NCBI RefSeq assembly: GCF_946478955.1
Contig: NZ_CAMLDL010000002.1
Location: forward strand, 124,001 to 188,000
DNA from: an uncultured Sphingomonas sp.
Lineage (GTDB): Bacteria > Pseudomonadota > Alphaproteobacteria > Sphingomonadales > Sphingomonadaceae
Reading direction: 5' to 3'
Length of the DNA: 64,000 bases
The notes beneath the pieces were generated by a model, which ran no database searches, had not been told where the DNA came from, and worked only from the letters and a program-made list of their open reading frames with translations. This document shows positions 16,447 to 30,971 of this stretch, one piece after another. The translations under genes and the position numbers were made by a program. Position 1 is the stretch's first letter. Each line of letters starts with the position of its first letter.

Positions 16447-17262
16447 CTATAGAACGATTGTGCGCAGCTGCCCGGGCCGGTGCCAGGCCAATGGCGTGGT
16501 CCCGAAGGTGCGCTTGAAGACCCTGCCAAAGTGGCTCTGGTCCGCGAATCCGGCCTCATGCGCCGCGGCCGCGATTCCGAACCCGCTGCGCAGCAATTGA
16601 CTAGCACGCTCAAGCCTGCGGCATTGCAGATAGCGATAGGGGCTGGTTCCCAAGAGCGTGCGGAAGTCGCGCGACAGCTGCCAGCGGTCATAACCGGCGA
16701 GTTCTTCGAGCTGATCGAGATTGGTTCCTGGGGCCGGCACGCTGTCCAGGAATTCGCGCACCCGCATCACCGCTTCACGATTGACGGACCGCCGCGGCGG
16801 CAGGCCGGCGTCGCACCGCCGCATCGCCGTCACGAACTGGTAGAGTGCGTCCTGATAGCCGAACAGCTCGCTGTCGGCAGAACAGATTGCGATCAGGCGA
16901 TGCGCTGAACCGACCAGAGCGGGATCGGTCGATACGCCTTCAGCCATGAACGGCAACGGGGCACCGCCGATCACGGTCTGGACATGCGCAGGCGGTAAAT
17001 AGGCCGCGCGATAGGAAAAGCCCGTTTGGTCGCAGCAATATCCATCGTGCATTTCGTCCGGATGCAAGATCATCACCTGCCCGGGTAACGACCGCAACCG
17101 CTTCTTCCGATAGTTGAATGACTGCACCCCCGCCGTCGTCACCGCGATCGTATAAGTGTCATGACGGTGCGGCGAAAACGCCCCCTCGCGCAGATGCGCT
17201 TCAATAAGCTCAACCTTAGGACCGTTCAGACTGACACCGTCATGTTCGGAATTGGGCTGCAT
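16447..17262 (-). CDS. AraC family transcriptional regulator
   Basis: This 271-residue regulator has an N-terminal cupin-like AraC ligand domain (HRHDTYTIAVTTAGVQSFNYR, then LHPDEMHDG) and a C-terminal double helix-turn-helix (LDQLEELAGYDRWQLSRDFR, then GIAAAAHEAGFADQSHFGRV with the closing FKRTFGTTPLAW). These are typical of the AraC subset that senses small molecules through a cupin. It probably controls itself and the downstream CPBP protease. The ligand is unknown. Confidence 0.88.
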   Translation of the reverse strand: MQPNSEHDGVSLNGPKVELIEAHLREGAFSPHRHDTYTIAVTTAGVQSFNYRKKRLRSLPGQVMILHPDEMHDGYCCDQTGFSYRAAYLPPAHVQTVIGGAPLPFMAEGVSTDPALVGSAHRLIAICSADSELFGYQDALYQFVTAMRRCDAGLPPRRSVNREAVMRVREFLDSVPAPGTNLDQLEELAGYDRWQLSRDFRTLLGTSPYRYLQCRRLERASQLLRSGFGIAAAAHEAGFADQSHFGRVFKRTFGTTPLAWHRPGQLRTIVL

Positions 17263-17374
17263 TTGATCGATATTGTCCCGGAACGACTTGTTCGCAAGTA
17301 TCAGGCGGCTCCGTCAGTGCCGAAGTGATGTCCGAAGGGGACGCAAAGCAGACGCCGCTCGCGCCTTTGGGAAA

Positions 17375-18925
17375 CTAGTGGGCGCCAATGGCCCGGGCGA
17401 GGGCTTGGGCCGATAGCCGCCTTCCGGGGGCACGGGCGAGCGCGCTGCGGTAAGCGGTTGCGGCTTCGGCGTTGCGGCCTAGCGAGGCCAGCACGTCGCC
17501 CTGTAATTCGCGGGACGGTTTGGCGACCATTGGGGGGCCGAATTCGATCGGGGCGTTTTCCTCTGCGGCCGCCGCGCGGTCGAGATCGGCGAGCGCGCCT
17601 GCATTGTCGCCGGCACCCAGCTTGACCAGCGCCTGCCCCTGGAGCCGCATCGCCTCCACCATCGCGCGCTGCGACGGTTGCGGGTCGTCCGACTTGTCGG
17701 CTTCGGCCAGCAAGGACGGGGCGATGCGGTCGAGGTCGGAGCTTGCGGCCTTCACCCCGTCCTTGTCCCCGGCATAATAAGCGGCAAGCACGCGGGCATA
17801 GCCATCGAGTAGCTGGCTCCAGCCACTTATCCCGGCCATTGGCAGTCCGACTGTCGGCAGCAGCTTTCCGCCGTCGGCGACGATCATCGCCCGCTCGAAC
17901 AGCCAGGCGCTCAAGGCATTATTGTCCGGGTCGGCGCTTGCGGCGGGCGCAGCGGCCTTTTCCGCCATGACCTCGCCCTGGCATTTTGCGGTATCGGCCA
18001 GCGCCTCCTCCGCCATGCCCTTTTGCAGATAGGCGTAGACCAGCCAGTTGGGATAATGGCCGCAGCCCACGCTCGGCCGGCCGGCCGCCGCGCGCTGGCC
18101 GTCGACCACCTTGATGGCTTGCCGGTTGGCGGCGATCACATCATCCCATAGGCCAAGCGCGAGGAAGATGTGCGACGTCATGTGGAGCGCATGGCCAGCG
18201 TCGGGCGCCACCGCCCCGTAACGCCGCGCGGCGCGCAGCCCGAGGGGCGCGTGGACAGGATCATCATAGCTGTGGATCAGATAATGCAGCACGCCGGGGT
18301 GGGTGCGATTGTCCGGGAAGACCTCCTCCAGCATCGCCGCCGCCCGCATGTAGGTGGCGAAATCGCGCCCGGCATGGGCAGTGCCGAGGATCGAGAGCGC
18401 GGTGAACGCGGTGGCGTCAACATCGCGCGGATAGGCGGCGTGGATCCGCGCCATCGCGTCCGCATAGCGCTGATCGCGATCAAACTTGCTGCCGTCGCCG
18501 TAGAGGATTTCAACCGCCGTCAGATAATCCTTCTCGCGCTGGGTCCTGGCTTTGGCGAGGCGGGCGGCGGGCGTAGTCCCTAGCCGCGCCAGCACGGCCT
18601 GTGCGGCGGGGCGATCCTGCTCCATCCATATCGGGTGGTTGTGGGTCATCGCCTCGCCCCAATAGGCCATGGCGAATCCCGGGTCGGTCGCCTGAGCGCT
18701 GCGAAACTGCTCGGCGGCGCGCTCATATTCGAAGTTGTGAAGCAGGGCGATCCCGCGCTGAAAGGCATGTTGCGCCGATGGTTTACCCGAGTTGGCGAAC
18801 GCGACCACCCCGACATCGCTCGTCATGGTTTGTCCGGTTGCAGCGGGCTGCGGCCGGGATTGGGACGTGGCCGGCGTAGCCGCAACAATGATGGCGCCGA
18901 GCGCCGCGACCCATGTGTACGTCAT
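17375..18925 (-). CDS. Secreted TPR-containing protein
   Basis: This protein of 516 residues has a signal peptide (MTYTWVAALGAIIVAATPATSQ) and several tetratricopeptide-like helical repeats. The first is near 48-80 (AFQRGIALLHNFEYERAAEQF and DPGFAMAYWGEAMTHNHPIW) and others are near the C-terminus (AGDNAGALADLDRAAAAE and LASLGRNAEAATAYRSALAR). The start is at ATG 18925; an 11-codon extension upstream has no signal-like features. The family is found in many proteobacteria and acidobacteria as a periplasmic or secreted protein without known function. It lies 46 bp downstream of the lysyl-tRNA synthetase gene on the same strand. Confidence 0.8.
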   Translation of the reverse strand: MTYTWVAALGAIIVAATPATSQSRPQPAATGQTMTSDVGVVAFANSGKPSAQHAFQRGIALLHNFEYERAAEQFRSAQATDPGFAMAYWGEAMTHNHPIWMEQDRPAAQAVLARLGTTPAARLAKARTQREKDYLTAVEILYGDGSKFDRDQRYADAMARIHAAYPRDVDATAFTALSILGTAHAGRDFATYMRAAAMLEEVFPDNRTHPGVLHYLIHSYDDPVHAPLGLRAARRYGAVAPDAGHALHMTSHIFLALGLWDDVIAANRQAIKVVDGQRAAAGRPSVGCGHYPNWLVYAYLQKGMAEEALADTAKCQGEVMAEKAAAPAASADPDNNALSAWLFERAMIVADGGKLLPTVGLPMAGISGWSQLLDGYARVLAAYYAGDKDGVKAASSDLDRIAPSLLAEADKSDDPQPSQRAMVEAMRLQGQALVKLGAGDNAGALADLDRAAAAEENAPIEFGPPMVAKPSRELQGDVLASLGRNAEAATAYRSALARAPGRRLSAQALARAIGAH

Positions 18926-18971
18926 GTCCGTCCTCCCCGTTCGGGGGTTCCGGGCCATCGTGGCTTTGGTT

Positions 18972-20546
18972 TTACGCTATCGCTTCGGCGATCAGCTTCC
19001 GCGTATTCTCCACCCCGTACAGCGCGATGAAGCTGCCCATTCTTGGCCCTTGTTCGGAACCCAGCAAGGTCTCGTACAGCGACTTGAACCAGTCACGCAA
19101 GGATTCGAACGGATACTTCTTGCCGATTTCGAAGACCTGGTTCTGGATTTCTTCGGCGGTGGCGCCTTCGGGGAGGGCGGCGAGGGCGGCGTCGAGATCG
19201 CGCAGGGCGTCGACTTCGTGGGCGACGGGGGCGCGGCGCTTCAGGGTGGGGACGACGAAGTCGCGGGCGTAGTTGACGGCGAGGCCGATCAGGGCGTCGA
19301 GTTCGGTGTCCTTTTCCGGCGAGGTGTCGGGGGCGTATTGCTGGACGAACTTCCACGCCACATCCTTGTCCTGCACGCCGGGCAGGCTGACGAGGTTCAA
19401 CAGGAGGCCGTAGCTGATCGGCAGCTCGCCCGCCGGAATGTCGCCGCCGTGGATGTGGTGGACCGGATTGCCGAGGCGCTTTTCGACTTCTTGGCTCCCA
19501 TAGTTGCCTCGGAACTGGTGATATTCGTCGACCGCCTTGGGGACGAGGCCGAGGTGAAGGTTCTTGGCGCGCTTGGGCTCGCGGTAGAGGTAGAAGGCGA
19601 GGCTGTTGTCGGAGCCGTAGGTGAGCCATTCCTCGATGCTCATCCCGTTGCCCTTGGATTTGGAGATTTTCTCGCCCTTTTCGTCGAGAAACATCTCGTA
19701 AATCAGGCCTTCGGGCTTGCGGCCGCCGAGAACCGCGGCGATGCGGCCGGACTGGACGCCGCTGTCGGTCAAATCCTTGCCGTACATCTCATAATCCACG
19801 CCCAGCGCGACCCAGCGCATCGCCCAGTCGACCTTCCACTGAAGCTTCGACATGCCGCCAAGTGCGGACTGGGTGATGACACTTCCATCCTCATCGGTGA
19901 AGCGGATGGTGCCCGCGTCTGCGTCGACGACCTCCACCGGGACTTGCAGGACGCGGCCGCTGGTGGGGCTGATCGGAAGGACAGGCGAGTAGGTCTGGCG
20001 CCGTTCCTCGCGCAGGGTCGGCAGCATGATGTCCATGATATCGGCGTAATGGCGAAGGACGTTCTTCAGCGCCTCGTCGAACGCGCCGCTGTTGTAGCGT
20101 TCCGATGCGGAGATGAATTCATAGTCGAACCCATATTGGTCGAGGAAGCTGCGCAGCTTGGCATTATTGTGCGCGGAAAAGCTGTCGTCGTCGGTGTCGA
20201 ACGGATTGGGGATGCGCGACAGCGGCTTGCCGAGGTTGGCGGCGAGCAGCTCCTTATTGGGGACGTTGTCGGGGACCTTGCGCAGGCCGTCCATATCATC
20301 GCTGAACGCGATCAGGCGGGTGGGTGCGCCGCCCGTCAGTTCTTCGTACGCGCGGCGAACCATGGTCGATCGCAACACTTCGGTGAAGGTGCCGATGTGG
20401 GGGAGACCCGAGGGACCGTAGCCGGTTTCGAAGATCATCGGCGCGCCGCCAGGTTTGCCGTTCGGCCAACGCTTTATGAGCTTGCGGGCCTCTTCATAGG
20501 GCCAGGCCTTGGACGTTTGGGCGGCGGTGCGGATGGCGTCGGTCAT
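18972..20546 (-). CDS. lysK: Class I lysyl-tRNA synthetase
   Basis: This 524-residue enzyme ligates lysine to tRNA-Lys. It is the archaeal-style class I form, as expected in many alphaproteobacteria, not the class II LysS. The Rossmann-fold signature GPSGLPHIGTF (HIGH motif, 44-54) and KISKSKGNG (KMSKS motif, about 293) are both present, with FETGYGPSG and the zinc/anticodon-binding helical C-terminal half. Length is normal. A 607-codon frame on the opposite strand is a composition-driven shadow. Essential housekeeping function. Confidence 0.95.
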   Translation of the reverse strand: MTDAIRTAAQTSKAWPYEEARKLIKRWPNGKPGGAPMIFETGYGPSGLPHIGTFTEVLRSTMVRRAYEELTGGAPTRLIAFSDDMDGLRKVPDNVPNKELLAANLGKPLSRIPNPFDTDDDSFSAHNNAKLRSFLDQYGFDYEFISASERYNSGAFDEALKNVLRHYADIMDIMLPTLREERRQTYSPVLPISPTSGRVLQVPVEVVDADAGTIRFTDEDGSVITQSALGGMSKLQWKVDWAMRWVALGVDYEMYGKDLTDSGVQSGRIAAVLGGRKPEGLIYEMFLDEKGEKISKSKGNGMSIEEWLTYGSDNSLAFYLYREPKRAKNLHLGLVPKAVDEYHQFRGNYGSQEVEKRLGNPVHHIHGGDIPAGELPISYGLLLNLVSLPGVQDKDVAWKFVQQYAPDTSPEKDTELDALIGLAVNYARDFVVPTLKRRAPVAHEVDALRDLDAALAALPEGATAEEIQNQVFEIGKKYPFESLRDWFKSLYETLLGSEQGPRMGSFIALYGVENTRKLIAEAIA

Positions 20547-20595
20547 AGCGCGCCGGTTTTGCTGCTATGCAGCAAATGCGCAAGGAAAAAGCGTC

Positions 20596-25018
<4,423 letters not shown>

Positions 25019-25338
25019 TTCGGCGGCCTCCATTGGGGTTTCGGCATAGTTCGACGTGGGGGTCGGCGTCGCTATGGACGGTTCGTCCGCCGCTTTCTCA
25101 CGAAGCAGCTTCTGGACGCCCTTCACCGTATAGCCTTCTTCGTTGAGGAGGCGGTTGATACGCTTGGCCAGCGCAACGTCATCGGGCCGGTAGTAACGGC
25201 GGTTGCCCGCCCGCTGCAGGGGCTTCAGCTGCGGGAATTTGGTTTCCCAATAGCGCAGGATGTGTTGGGCAACACCCAACTCGGCGGACAATTCGCCGAT
25301 GGTGCGAAAAGCGTCAGGGGACTTTTCGCCAGCCACCC

Positions 25339-25665
25339 TTACCCCGCAATCTCGTCGCGCATGATCTGGCTCGCGCGGAAGGTCATGACCCGGCGCGGCG
25401 CAATAGGAACTTCGACACCCGTTTTCGGGTTGCGGCCAACACGGCCACCCTTGTCGCGAAGGATGAAGGTGCCGAAGCCGGAGATCTTCACATTCTGTCC
25501 CGTGCTGAGCGCGTGACACATGTGATAAAGAACCCGCTCAACCACGCCGGCGCTTTCCGCGCGCGACAGGCCCAGACGGTTGTGGACAATATCCGACAAG
25601 TCGGCACGCGTCAGCGTGCCCGAGTGGATATCCGAATCCGAACGGGAAATACCCGCATCAGCCAT
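25339..25665 (-). CDS. ihfA: Integration host factor subunit alpha
   Basis: This 108-residue DNA-bending protein of the HU/IHF family matches IHF-alpha: [20 protein letters not shown] at the N-terminus, [20 protein letters not shown] in the middle and the arm with [11 protein letters not shown], ending [13 protein letters not shown]. The start at 25665 follows GGAG at a good distance; a 15-codon longer frame is less likely. IHF bends DNA sharply and supports replication, recombination and transcription. The position between fabH and the MerR gene is conserved in alphaproteobacteria. Confidence 0.93.
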   Translation of the reverse strand: MADAGISRSDSDIHSGTLTRADLSDIVHNRLGLSRAESAGVVERVLYHMCHALSTGQNVKISGFGTFILRDKGGRVGRNPKTGVEVPIAPRRVMTFRASQIMRDEIAG

Positions 25666-25775
25666 AAAAGTCTCCGCCCCCTTGAAACGCACCGTGAAGC
25701 CGTGCGCCATATGTTCACGCTAACGTAAGTCCGCCGCCGCGGCAATTCGCATTTTTGTCTTTTTTTCCAGCGGCT

Positions 25776-26735
25776 TCAATAACGAAGCGCCGCTGCACCC
25801 CAAGTAAATCCACCGCCCATCGCTTCAAGAATCAACAGGTCGCCCCGCTTGATCCGTCCGTCACGAACGGCCGTATCCAGCGCTAGCGGCACCGACGCGG
25901 CCGAGGTGTTGGCGTGCTGATCCACTGTCACCACAACCTTTTCTGCGGGGAGGTTGAGCTTGCGGGCTGTTGCGTCGAGGATGCGAGCATTGGCTTGATG
26001 TGGGACAACCCAATCGACATCCGATGCGGACAGGCCCGTATCGGCCAGCACTTCGTTCATCACATCGGCCAGGTTAACCACCGCGTGCCGGAAAACTTCG
26101 CGGCCTTTCATGCGGAGTTTGCCGACGGTTCCGGTGGATGACGGGCCGCCATCCACATAAAGGAGGCCATTGTGGCGGCCATCGGCGTGCAGCCTGGTGG
26201 CAAGAATTCCCGCGTCTCCCTCGCGCGCCTCAAGCACCAGCGCGCCCGCGCCATCACCGAACAGGACGCAGGTGGTACGGTCTTCCCAATCCAGAATACG
26301 ACTGAAGGTTTCAGCGCCAATCACGAGCGCGCGTTTCGCGCTGCCCGACCGGAGCATCGAATCTGCGACCGATACCGCGTAGAGGAACCCGGTACAGACC
26401 GCCGCAACGTCGAAAGCGATGCAATCATCAATGCCTAGATTGGCCTGAACCTTGGTGGCGCTCGCCGGGAAGGTTTGATCGGGCGTCGCCGTCGCCAGAA
26501 CGATCAGGCCAATGTCCTGCGGGTCCAGGCCCGCCGCCTCAATGGCGTTGCGCGCCGCATCGGTTGCAAGCGATGCCGTCGTTTCGGTTTCATCGGCGAT
26601 ATAGCGGGCGCGTATACCGGTGCGCTCCACAATCCAGTCGTCCGATGTGTCGACCTGTTCTGCCAGTTCCTGATTGGTGACCCGGCGCTTGGGCAGCGCC
26701 GACCCGGTGCCGACAACGACCGAACGAATTGTCAT
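25776..26735 (-). CDS. fabH: 3-oxoacyl-[acyl-carrier-protein] synthase III
   Basis: This 319-residue condensing enzyme starts fatty acid synthesis by joining acetyl-CoA with malonyl-ACP. The Cys-His-Asn triad is visible: Cys114 in [10 protein letters not shown], His in VPHQANARI and Asn in [11 protein letters not shown]. The C-terminal [14 protein letters not shown] is the family end. It overlaps the plsX stop by 4 bp and precedes ihfA, so lipid synthesis is coupled within one operon. Confidence 0.96.
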   Translation of the reverse strand: MTIRSVVVGTGSALPKRRVTNQELAEQVDTSDDWIVERTGIRARYIADETETTASLATDAARNAIEAAGLDPQDIGLIVLATATPDQTFPASATKVQANLGIDDCIAFDVAAVCTGFLYAVSVADSMLRSGSAKRALVIGAETFSRILDWEDRTTCVLFGDGAGALVLEAREGDAGILATRLHADGRHNGLLYVDGGPSSTGTVGKLRMKGREVFRHAVVNLADVMNEVLADTGLSASDVDWVVPHQANARILDATARKLNLPAEKVVVTVDQHANTSAASVPLALDTAVRDGRIKRGDLLILEAMGGGFTWGAAALRY

Positions 26736-27778
26736 TCACCTGCCTCGTCTGAGAATGCATGAGCCCGGAAATTGTCGAGGTCTTCGCCAATCTTGCGGGT
26801 GATGTCGTTGCGGACCATCGACGCGGCGACGTTGATGGCGTTGGCAACGCCCTTGTAGTTGGCGCCGCCATGACTTTTCACCACCAACCCGTTGAGGCCA
26901 AGAAAAACGGCGCCATTGTGATTGTTCGGATCGAGGTGAACCTTCAGCAGGTTGAGCGCAGGCTTCGACAGAGCAAAGCCCGCCTTTGAGCGGAATGACG
27001 ACGTAAAGGCGCGGCGCAGCAGGTCGGTCACGAAACGGGCGGTGCCTTCTGCGGTTTTCAGCGCGACATTGCCGGAAAAGCCGTCGCAAACCACGACGTC
27101 CACATCACCGCTTGCCAACTTGTCGCCTTCGGTAAAGCCATTGAAGGTCATTGGCAGATAGGTCGCGTCGCGCAGCAACGCAGCAGCCTCCTTAAGCTCT
27201 TCGGTGCCTTTCAGTTCTTCGGTACCTATGTTGAGGAGCTTTACGCGCGGGCTGTCGATGTCAAAGACGCAGCGCGAATAGGCTGAGCCCATGACCGCAA
27301 ACTGGACTAGATTCTGTGCATCGCATTCGGTGTTGGCACCGAGATCGAGCATGACCAGGTCACGTTCCATGGTCGGAAGCAGGGCGGCGAGCGCGGGCCG
27401 GTCGATCCCGGGCATGGTCCGCAGCGCGAGCTTGGCAATCGCCATCAGGGCGCCGGTGTTACCGCCGGACAGCGCCGCGTGGGCGTGCCCCTCTTTCACG
27501 GCATTTATTGCCATACCCATGGACGTCGTCCGGGCGCGGCGAATCGCCTGGCTAGGCTTTTCGGCTGATTCGATTTTTTCGGCTGTGTGGTGGACGGTGG
27601 TGACGTCCTTCAGCGGCCGGTGCTTATCCAGTTCCGGCTGGATCAGCGCCTCGTCGCCGTAAAGGTCAAAGCGCAGAGAACGGTCGTTACGGCGCGCGCG
27701 CGCCATCCCGGCGACCATCACCGCCGGGCCAATGTCTCCGCCCATGGCGTCGATTGCGATCCTGGGGCTCACGGCCAT
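26732..27778 (-). CDS. plsX: Phosphate acyltransferase PlsX
   Basis: This 348-residue enzyme converts acyl-ACP to acyl-phosphate, the first dedicated step of phospholipid synthesis by the PlsX/PlsY route. Diagnostic segments are [18 protein letters not shown] at the N-terminus, [37 protein letters not shown] and [17 protein letters not shown]. Intact and of normal length. It lies between rpmF and fabH. Confidence 0.96.
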   Translation of the reverse strand: MAVSPRIAIDAMGGDIGPAVMVAGMARARRNDRSLRFDLYGDEALIQPELDKHRPLKDVTTVHHTAEKIESAEKPSQAIRRARTTSMGMAINAVKEGHAHAALSGGNTGALMAIAKLALRTMPGIDRPALAALLPTMERDLVMLDLGANTECDAQNLVQFAVMGSAYSRCVFDIDSPRVKLLNIGTEELKGTEELKEAAALLRDATYLPMTFNGFTEGDKLASGDVDVVVCDGFSGNVALKTAEGTARFVTDLLRRAFTSSFRSKAGFALSKPALNLLKVHLDPNNHNGAVFLGLNGLVVKSHGGANYKGVANAINVAASMVRNDITRKIGEDLDNFRAHAFSDEAGE

Positions 27779-27808
27779 GCCTGAGTGCCCTTTCTTCGCT
27801 ACCGCCGC

Positions 27809-27988
27809 TTAGGCCTCAGGCTGGCTGACTTCGCGACCGTTATAGTGGCCGCAGGCCGAACACAGATTGTGCGGGAGCTTCAGCTCGCCACAGTTCGGGC
27901 ATTCCTGGAAGTTGGTGGCCGACAGCGCGTGGTGGCTGCGGCGCATGTTCCGCTTCGAGGGCGAGGTTTTTCTTTTAGGGACGGCCAT
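27809..27988 (-). CDS. rpmF: 50S ribosomal protein L32
   Basis: This 59-residue basic protein reads [20 protein letters not shown] at the N-terminus and has two CxxC pairs ([13 protein letters not shown] and [12 protein letters not shown]), the zinc-ribbon form of L32. First gene of the rpmF-plsX-fabH-ihfA-merR operon; the plsX start is 30 bp downstream. Confidence 0.95.
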   Translation of the reverse strand: MAVPKRKTSPSKRNMRRSHHALSATNFQECPNCGELKLPHNLCSACGHYNGREVSQPEA

Positions 27989-28108
27989 CTCGGCTCTACC
28001 TTCAAACTGCTAGACAAAAAAATTGGCGACTCTCCTCGCCCAGCTCGTCGTGGTGCTCCTTAGGGGAGTCCCGCGAGGCGGCGGCCGGATCGTCGCGAAC
28101 GAGAGGGG

Positions 28109-28136
28109 CCTATAGCGGATTCCAGTGGGAGCGCAA
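28109..28136 (-). promoter_or_regulatory. Candidate sigma-70-type promoter for the rpmF operon
   Basis: On the minus strand TTGCGC (28136-28131) and TATAGG (28114-28109) are separated by 16 bp, about 120 bp upstream of the rpmF start. The implied leader of roughly 110 nt is G+C-rich. Assigned from sequence likeness and position only. Confidence 0.4.
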
Positions 28137-28172
28137 GGCTTTCGCTACCTACTGATGTGGAGCGGTCGAACT

Positions 28173-30221
28173 TCAGCCAACTGCCAGGGGTGGACTAGTG
28201 CGATTGGTCGCCGGACCGAGCTTCTTGAGGTCAAATGGCTTGGCAAATTGCACGCCCACGCTTTTCCCGCTTGTCCAGACCACCGTGGCGTCGAGAAGAC
28301 TCTCAGCCGAGATGTCGAGCGTGAGCGTCGTGCCGACCGCAAATTCCTGATGACATTCCAGCAGGGCGCCCCCACGCGAGATATTGCGCAGCCGTGCAGC
28401 GATCGAGCCCCGCTCGTGGTGGACGATGGCGCCGCGAATCAGCTTGAACCGTTGCTCGCGAGGCTGGAGCGGCTCGCTCGTCACCGTCTTGGTGCGGTTG
28501 ACGAACTCAAGTGCTTCCTCCGACGGCATCGGCTTTCCATAAAGATAGCCTTGCACCAAGCCGCATCCGAGGCGTTTCACCAGCACAAGTTCGTCTTGCG
28601 TTTCGACGCCCTCCGCCGTGGTTTGCATTTTCAGGTCGGCGGCCAGGCCGACCATTGCCCGGATGAGGGCTGCGCTTCGGCTGGTCTCGTCCGATGCCCC
28701 ACGTACGAAGCTTTGATCGATCTTGATCTTATCGAACGGGACGGTGCGCAGATAGCTGAGGCTGGAAAATCCGGTTCCAAAATCGTCCAGCGCCAGCTTA
28801 ATGCCAATGCCCTTCAAGCTGGCGATCATATCGTGGACCTGCGCGTCGTTGCTGAGCAACACGCCTTCCGTAATCTCGAGCTCCAGTCGCCGTGCCTCGA
28901 GACCGGTCTCGCTGAGGATTGCTTTAACGGTTGCGGGAAGCGAGCGGAGCTTGAACTGGAGCGGCGACAGGTTGACCGCAATCGAAACGGTACGCGGCCA
29001 GCGCGTCGCTTCGCGGCAGGCGGTTCGCAGCACAAATTCGCCGATCTGGTCGATAAGCCCGATTTCCTCGGCCAGCGGGATGAACTGGGCAGGGCTGACC
29101 GGGCCGAGTTGGGGGTGGTTCCAGCGAACGAGCGCCTCGAAGCCCGTAGTTTCCTCGCTATTCACGTCGACGCTAGGCTGAAAGACGACGTGCAGTCGTT
29201 CCTTCTCAACCGCGTCGCGCAGTTCATTTTCGAATATTTGGCGGTCCTTTGCTTCCTCGTTCATCTTGGTTTCGAAGAAACAAAACACGCCGCGTCCGGC
29301 CGCTTTTGCCGCATAGAGAGCAAGGTCGGCATCGCGGATGAGATCGTCGGCAGTGCGGTCATCATAGTCGGAAGTGACAATGCCAACGGAAGCACCGATC
29401 GAGACATTGTTGCCGTCGATGAAATAGGGGCGCGAGAGATAATCGATGACCGCCTGCGCGAGCTGCGAAAGCTCAGCGCGGTCGGCCGTAGTGGGTAAGA
29501 CCACTTCAAATTCATCGCCGCCGAGGCGGCCAACCTGCCCGCGATCGCCAATCGTCTCGGTAAGCCGCAGGGCGACAAGTTTCAGGAGCGTGTCGCCCGC
29601 CGGGTGGCCGAGCGAGTCGTTAACCGCCTTGAACCGGTCGAGATCGAGTAGAAAGATGGCGCAACGCTGTTTGCGCCGCGCGGCCCCGACGAGCGCGTCG
29701 TCGAGCGCACGGCGAAGCATGGCTCGATTGGCGAGACCGGTTAGCGAATCAAAGCGCGCCAGACGGTCTAGCTCGACCTCCGACCGGCGTTTTTCGGTAA
29801 GGTCGGCGGCGAATCCGCGGAATCCGAAAAAGCGCCCCGCCTCGTCATGAATCGGAGCGCCGGATACCGACCACCAGACCTCCTCTTTTGATTTGGCCTC
29901 GACGATCAGGTCCTGGAAAGCCACGTGCGACGACAGATAGAAGCCGAGCGTTCGTTCCGACGCCGCTGCTGCGCTGCGCGTGGGCGGCGTCATGAGATCG
30001 GTGAAGGGGCAATTGATCAGGTCTGCAGACTCGCGGTTCAGGACTTGGCCGACGCTGTCGCTGATATAAGTGAGCAGGCCGTCGCGGTTGGTTTCCCAGA
30101 ACCATCCTTTGCCGCTCGCCTCAAATTCCGCGAGCAATGCTTCCGCACGCGACGCGGCGGTCGGTTCGGTTACCTCAACCGCGCGGCGCGGCCCCAGCCA
30201 TTTCTTCGTCAATGCCTGCAC
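28173..30221 (-). CDS. PAS-GGDEF-EAL-PilZ cyclic-di-GMP signalling protein
   Basis: This protein has 682 residues from GTG 30221, preceded by GGAG; a TTG at 30263 would add 14 residues but lacks a ribosome binding site. Domains in order: PAS (about 30-150; KGWFWETNRDGLLTYISDSV), GGDEF (VGRLGGDEFEVVL near 230), EAL (TGFEALVRWNHPQ near 360, with LALDDFGTGFSSLSYLR, KIDQSFV and AEGVET) and a C-terminal PilZ-like domain (REQRFKLIRGA and NISRGGALLE). Both catalytic motifs are intact, so it may make or degrade c-di-GMP. The RxxD inhibitory site before GGDEF is not seen. No membrane segment, so cytoplasmic. Possible functional link to the LapG-type system at the left edge. Confidence 0.9.
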   Translation of the reverse strand: MQALTKKWLGPRRAVEVTEPTAASRAEALLAEFEASGKGWFWETNRDGLLTYISDSVGQVLNRESADLINCPFTDLMTPPTRSAAAASERTLGFYLSSHVAFQDLIVEAKSKEEVWWSVSGAPIHDEAGRFFGFRGFAADLTEKRRSEVELDRLARFDSLTGLANRAMLRRALDDALVGAARRKQRCAIFLLDLDRFKAVNDSLGHPAGDTLLKLVALRLTETIGDRGQVGRLGGDEFEVVLPTTADRAELSQLAQAVIDYLSRPYFIDGNNVSIGASVGIVTSDYDDRTADDLIRDADLALYAAKAAGRGVFCFFETKMNEEAKDRQIFENELRDAVEKERLHVVFQPSVDVNSEETTGFEALVRWNHPQLGPVSPAQFIPLAEEIGLIDQIGEFVLRTACREATRWPRTVSIAVNLSPLQFKLRSLPATVKAILSETGLEARRLELEITEGVLLSNDAQVHDMIASLKGIGIKLALDDFGTGFSSLSYLRTVPFDKIKIDQSFVRGASDETSRSAALIRAMVGLAADLKMQTTAEGVETQDELVLVKRLGCGLVQGYLYGKPMPSEEALEFVNRTKTVTSEPLQPREQRFKLIRGAIVHHERGSIAARLRNISRGGALLECHQEFAVGTTLTLDISAESLLDATVVWTSGKSVGVQFAKPFDLKKLGPATNRTSPPLAVG

Positions 30222-30284
30222 ATATGCTCCGTTGGGCCGGAGATAGCAGGATATGGTTACCAATTGCTTGGTGAACGAGGGATG

Positions 30285-30962
30285 CTAACGCCCGGCCAGC
30301 ACCTTATCCGCGACAAAGGGGTTGGTTGCCCGTTCATGCGCAAAGGTCGACATCGGCCCGTGGCCGGGAACGAAATGCGTGTCACCGCCCATCGGCCACA
30401 GTCTCTGCGTAATCGAATCGAGCAGCGTCTGATGGTGGCCGCGCGGGAAATCGGTTCGCCCGATCGATCCCTGGAACAGGACGTCGCCAACCATCGCCAG
30501 CTTAGATTCTGGATGATGGAACACCACATGCCCCGGCGTGTGGCCGGGGCAATGGCGGACGTCGAAGGTCAGGTCGCCGACCGTGACCTGATCGCCATCA
30601 ACCAGATAGCGATCAGACTGGAACGGCTTGCCGGGGGTACCATATCGCTGTCCATCCTCCTCCAGCCTGGCAATCCAGAAAAGATCTTCCTCATGCGGGC
30701 CTTCGATTGGAACGCCGAGTTCGGCCGCCAACACCCCTGCCTGCCCGCAATGGTCGATATGGCCGTGGGTGATGAGTATTTTCTCAATCGTCACGCCGGC
30801 TTGCGCCGCAGCGGCCTTCAGCTTGTCGAGATCCCCGCCGGGATCGACAAAGGCACCGCGCATCGTGTTTGTGCACCAAAGCAGGGTGCAATTCTGTTGC
30901 AGCGGCGTCACCGGGATGACGGCGGCGCGGAGCGGCGGAGTTGGGGCGGTTTCTGTGGACAT
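30285..30962 (-). CDS. MBL-fold metallohydrolase (glyoxalase II-like)
   Basis: This 225-residue metallo-beta-lactamase fold protein has the zinc motif THGHIDHCG (His66, His68, Asp70, His71), HCPGHTPGH, GDVLFQGSIGRTDFP and a C-terminal PGHGP. GDVLF-SIGRTDF is typical of the YcbL/glyoxalase II-like group, whose members act on glutathione thioesters or related small thioesters. It follows the M19 dipeptidase gene by 9 bp and is probably co-transcribed with it. Confidence 0.88.
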   Translation of the reverse strand: MSTETAPTPPLRAAVIPVTPLQQNCTLLWCTNTMRGAFVDPGGDLDKLKAAAAQAGVTIEKILITHGHIDHCGQAGVLAAELGVPIEGPHEEDLFWIARLEEDGQRYGTPGKPFQSDRYLVDGDQVTVGDLTFDVRHCPGHTPGHVVFHHPESKLAMVGDVLFQGSIGRTDFPRGHHQTLLDSITQRLWPMGGDTHFVPGHGPMSTFAHERATNPFVADKVLAGR

Positions 30963-30971
30963 GAGCGCGGG

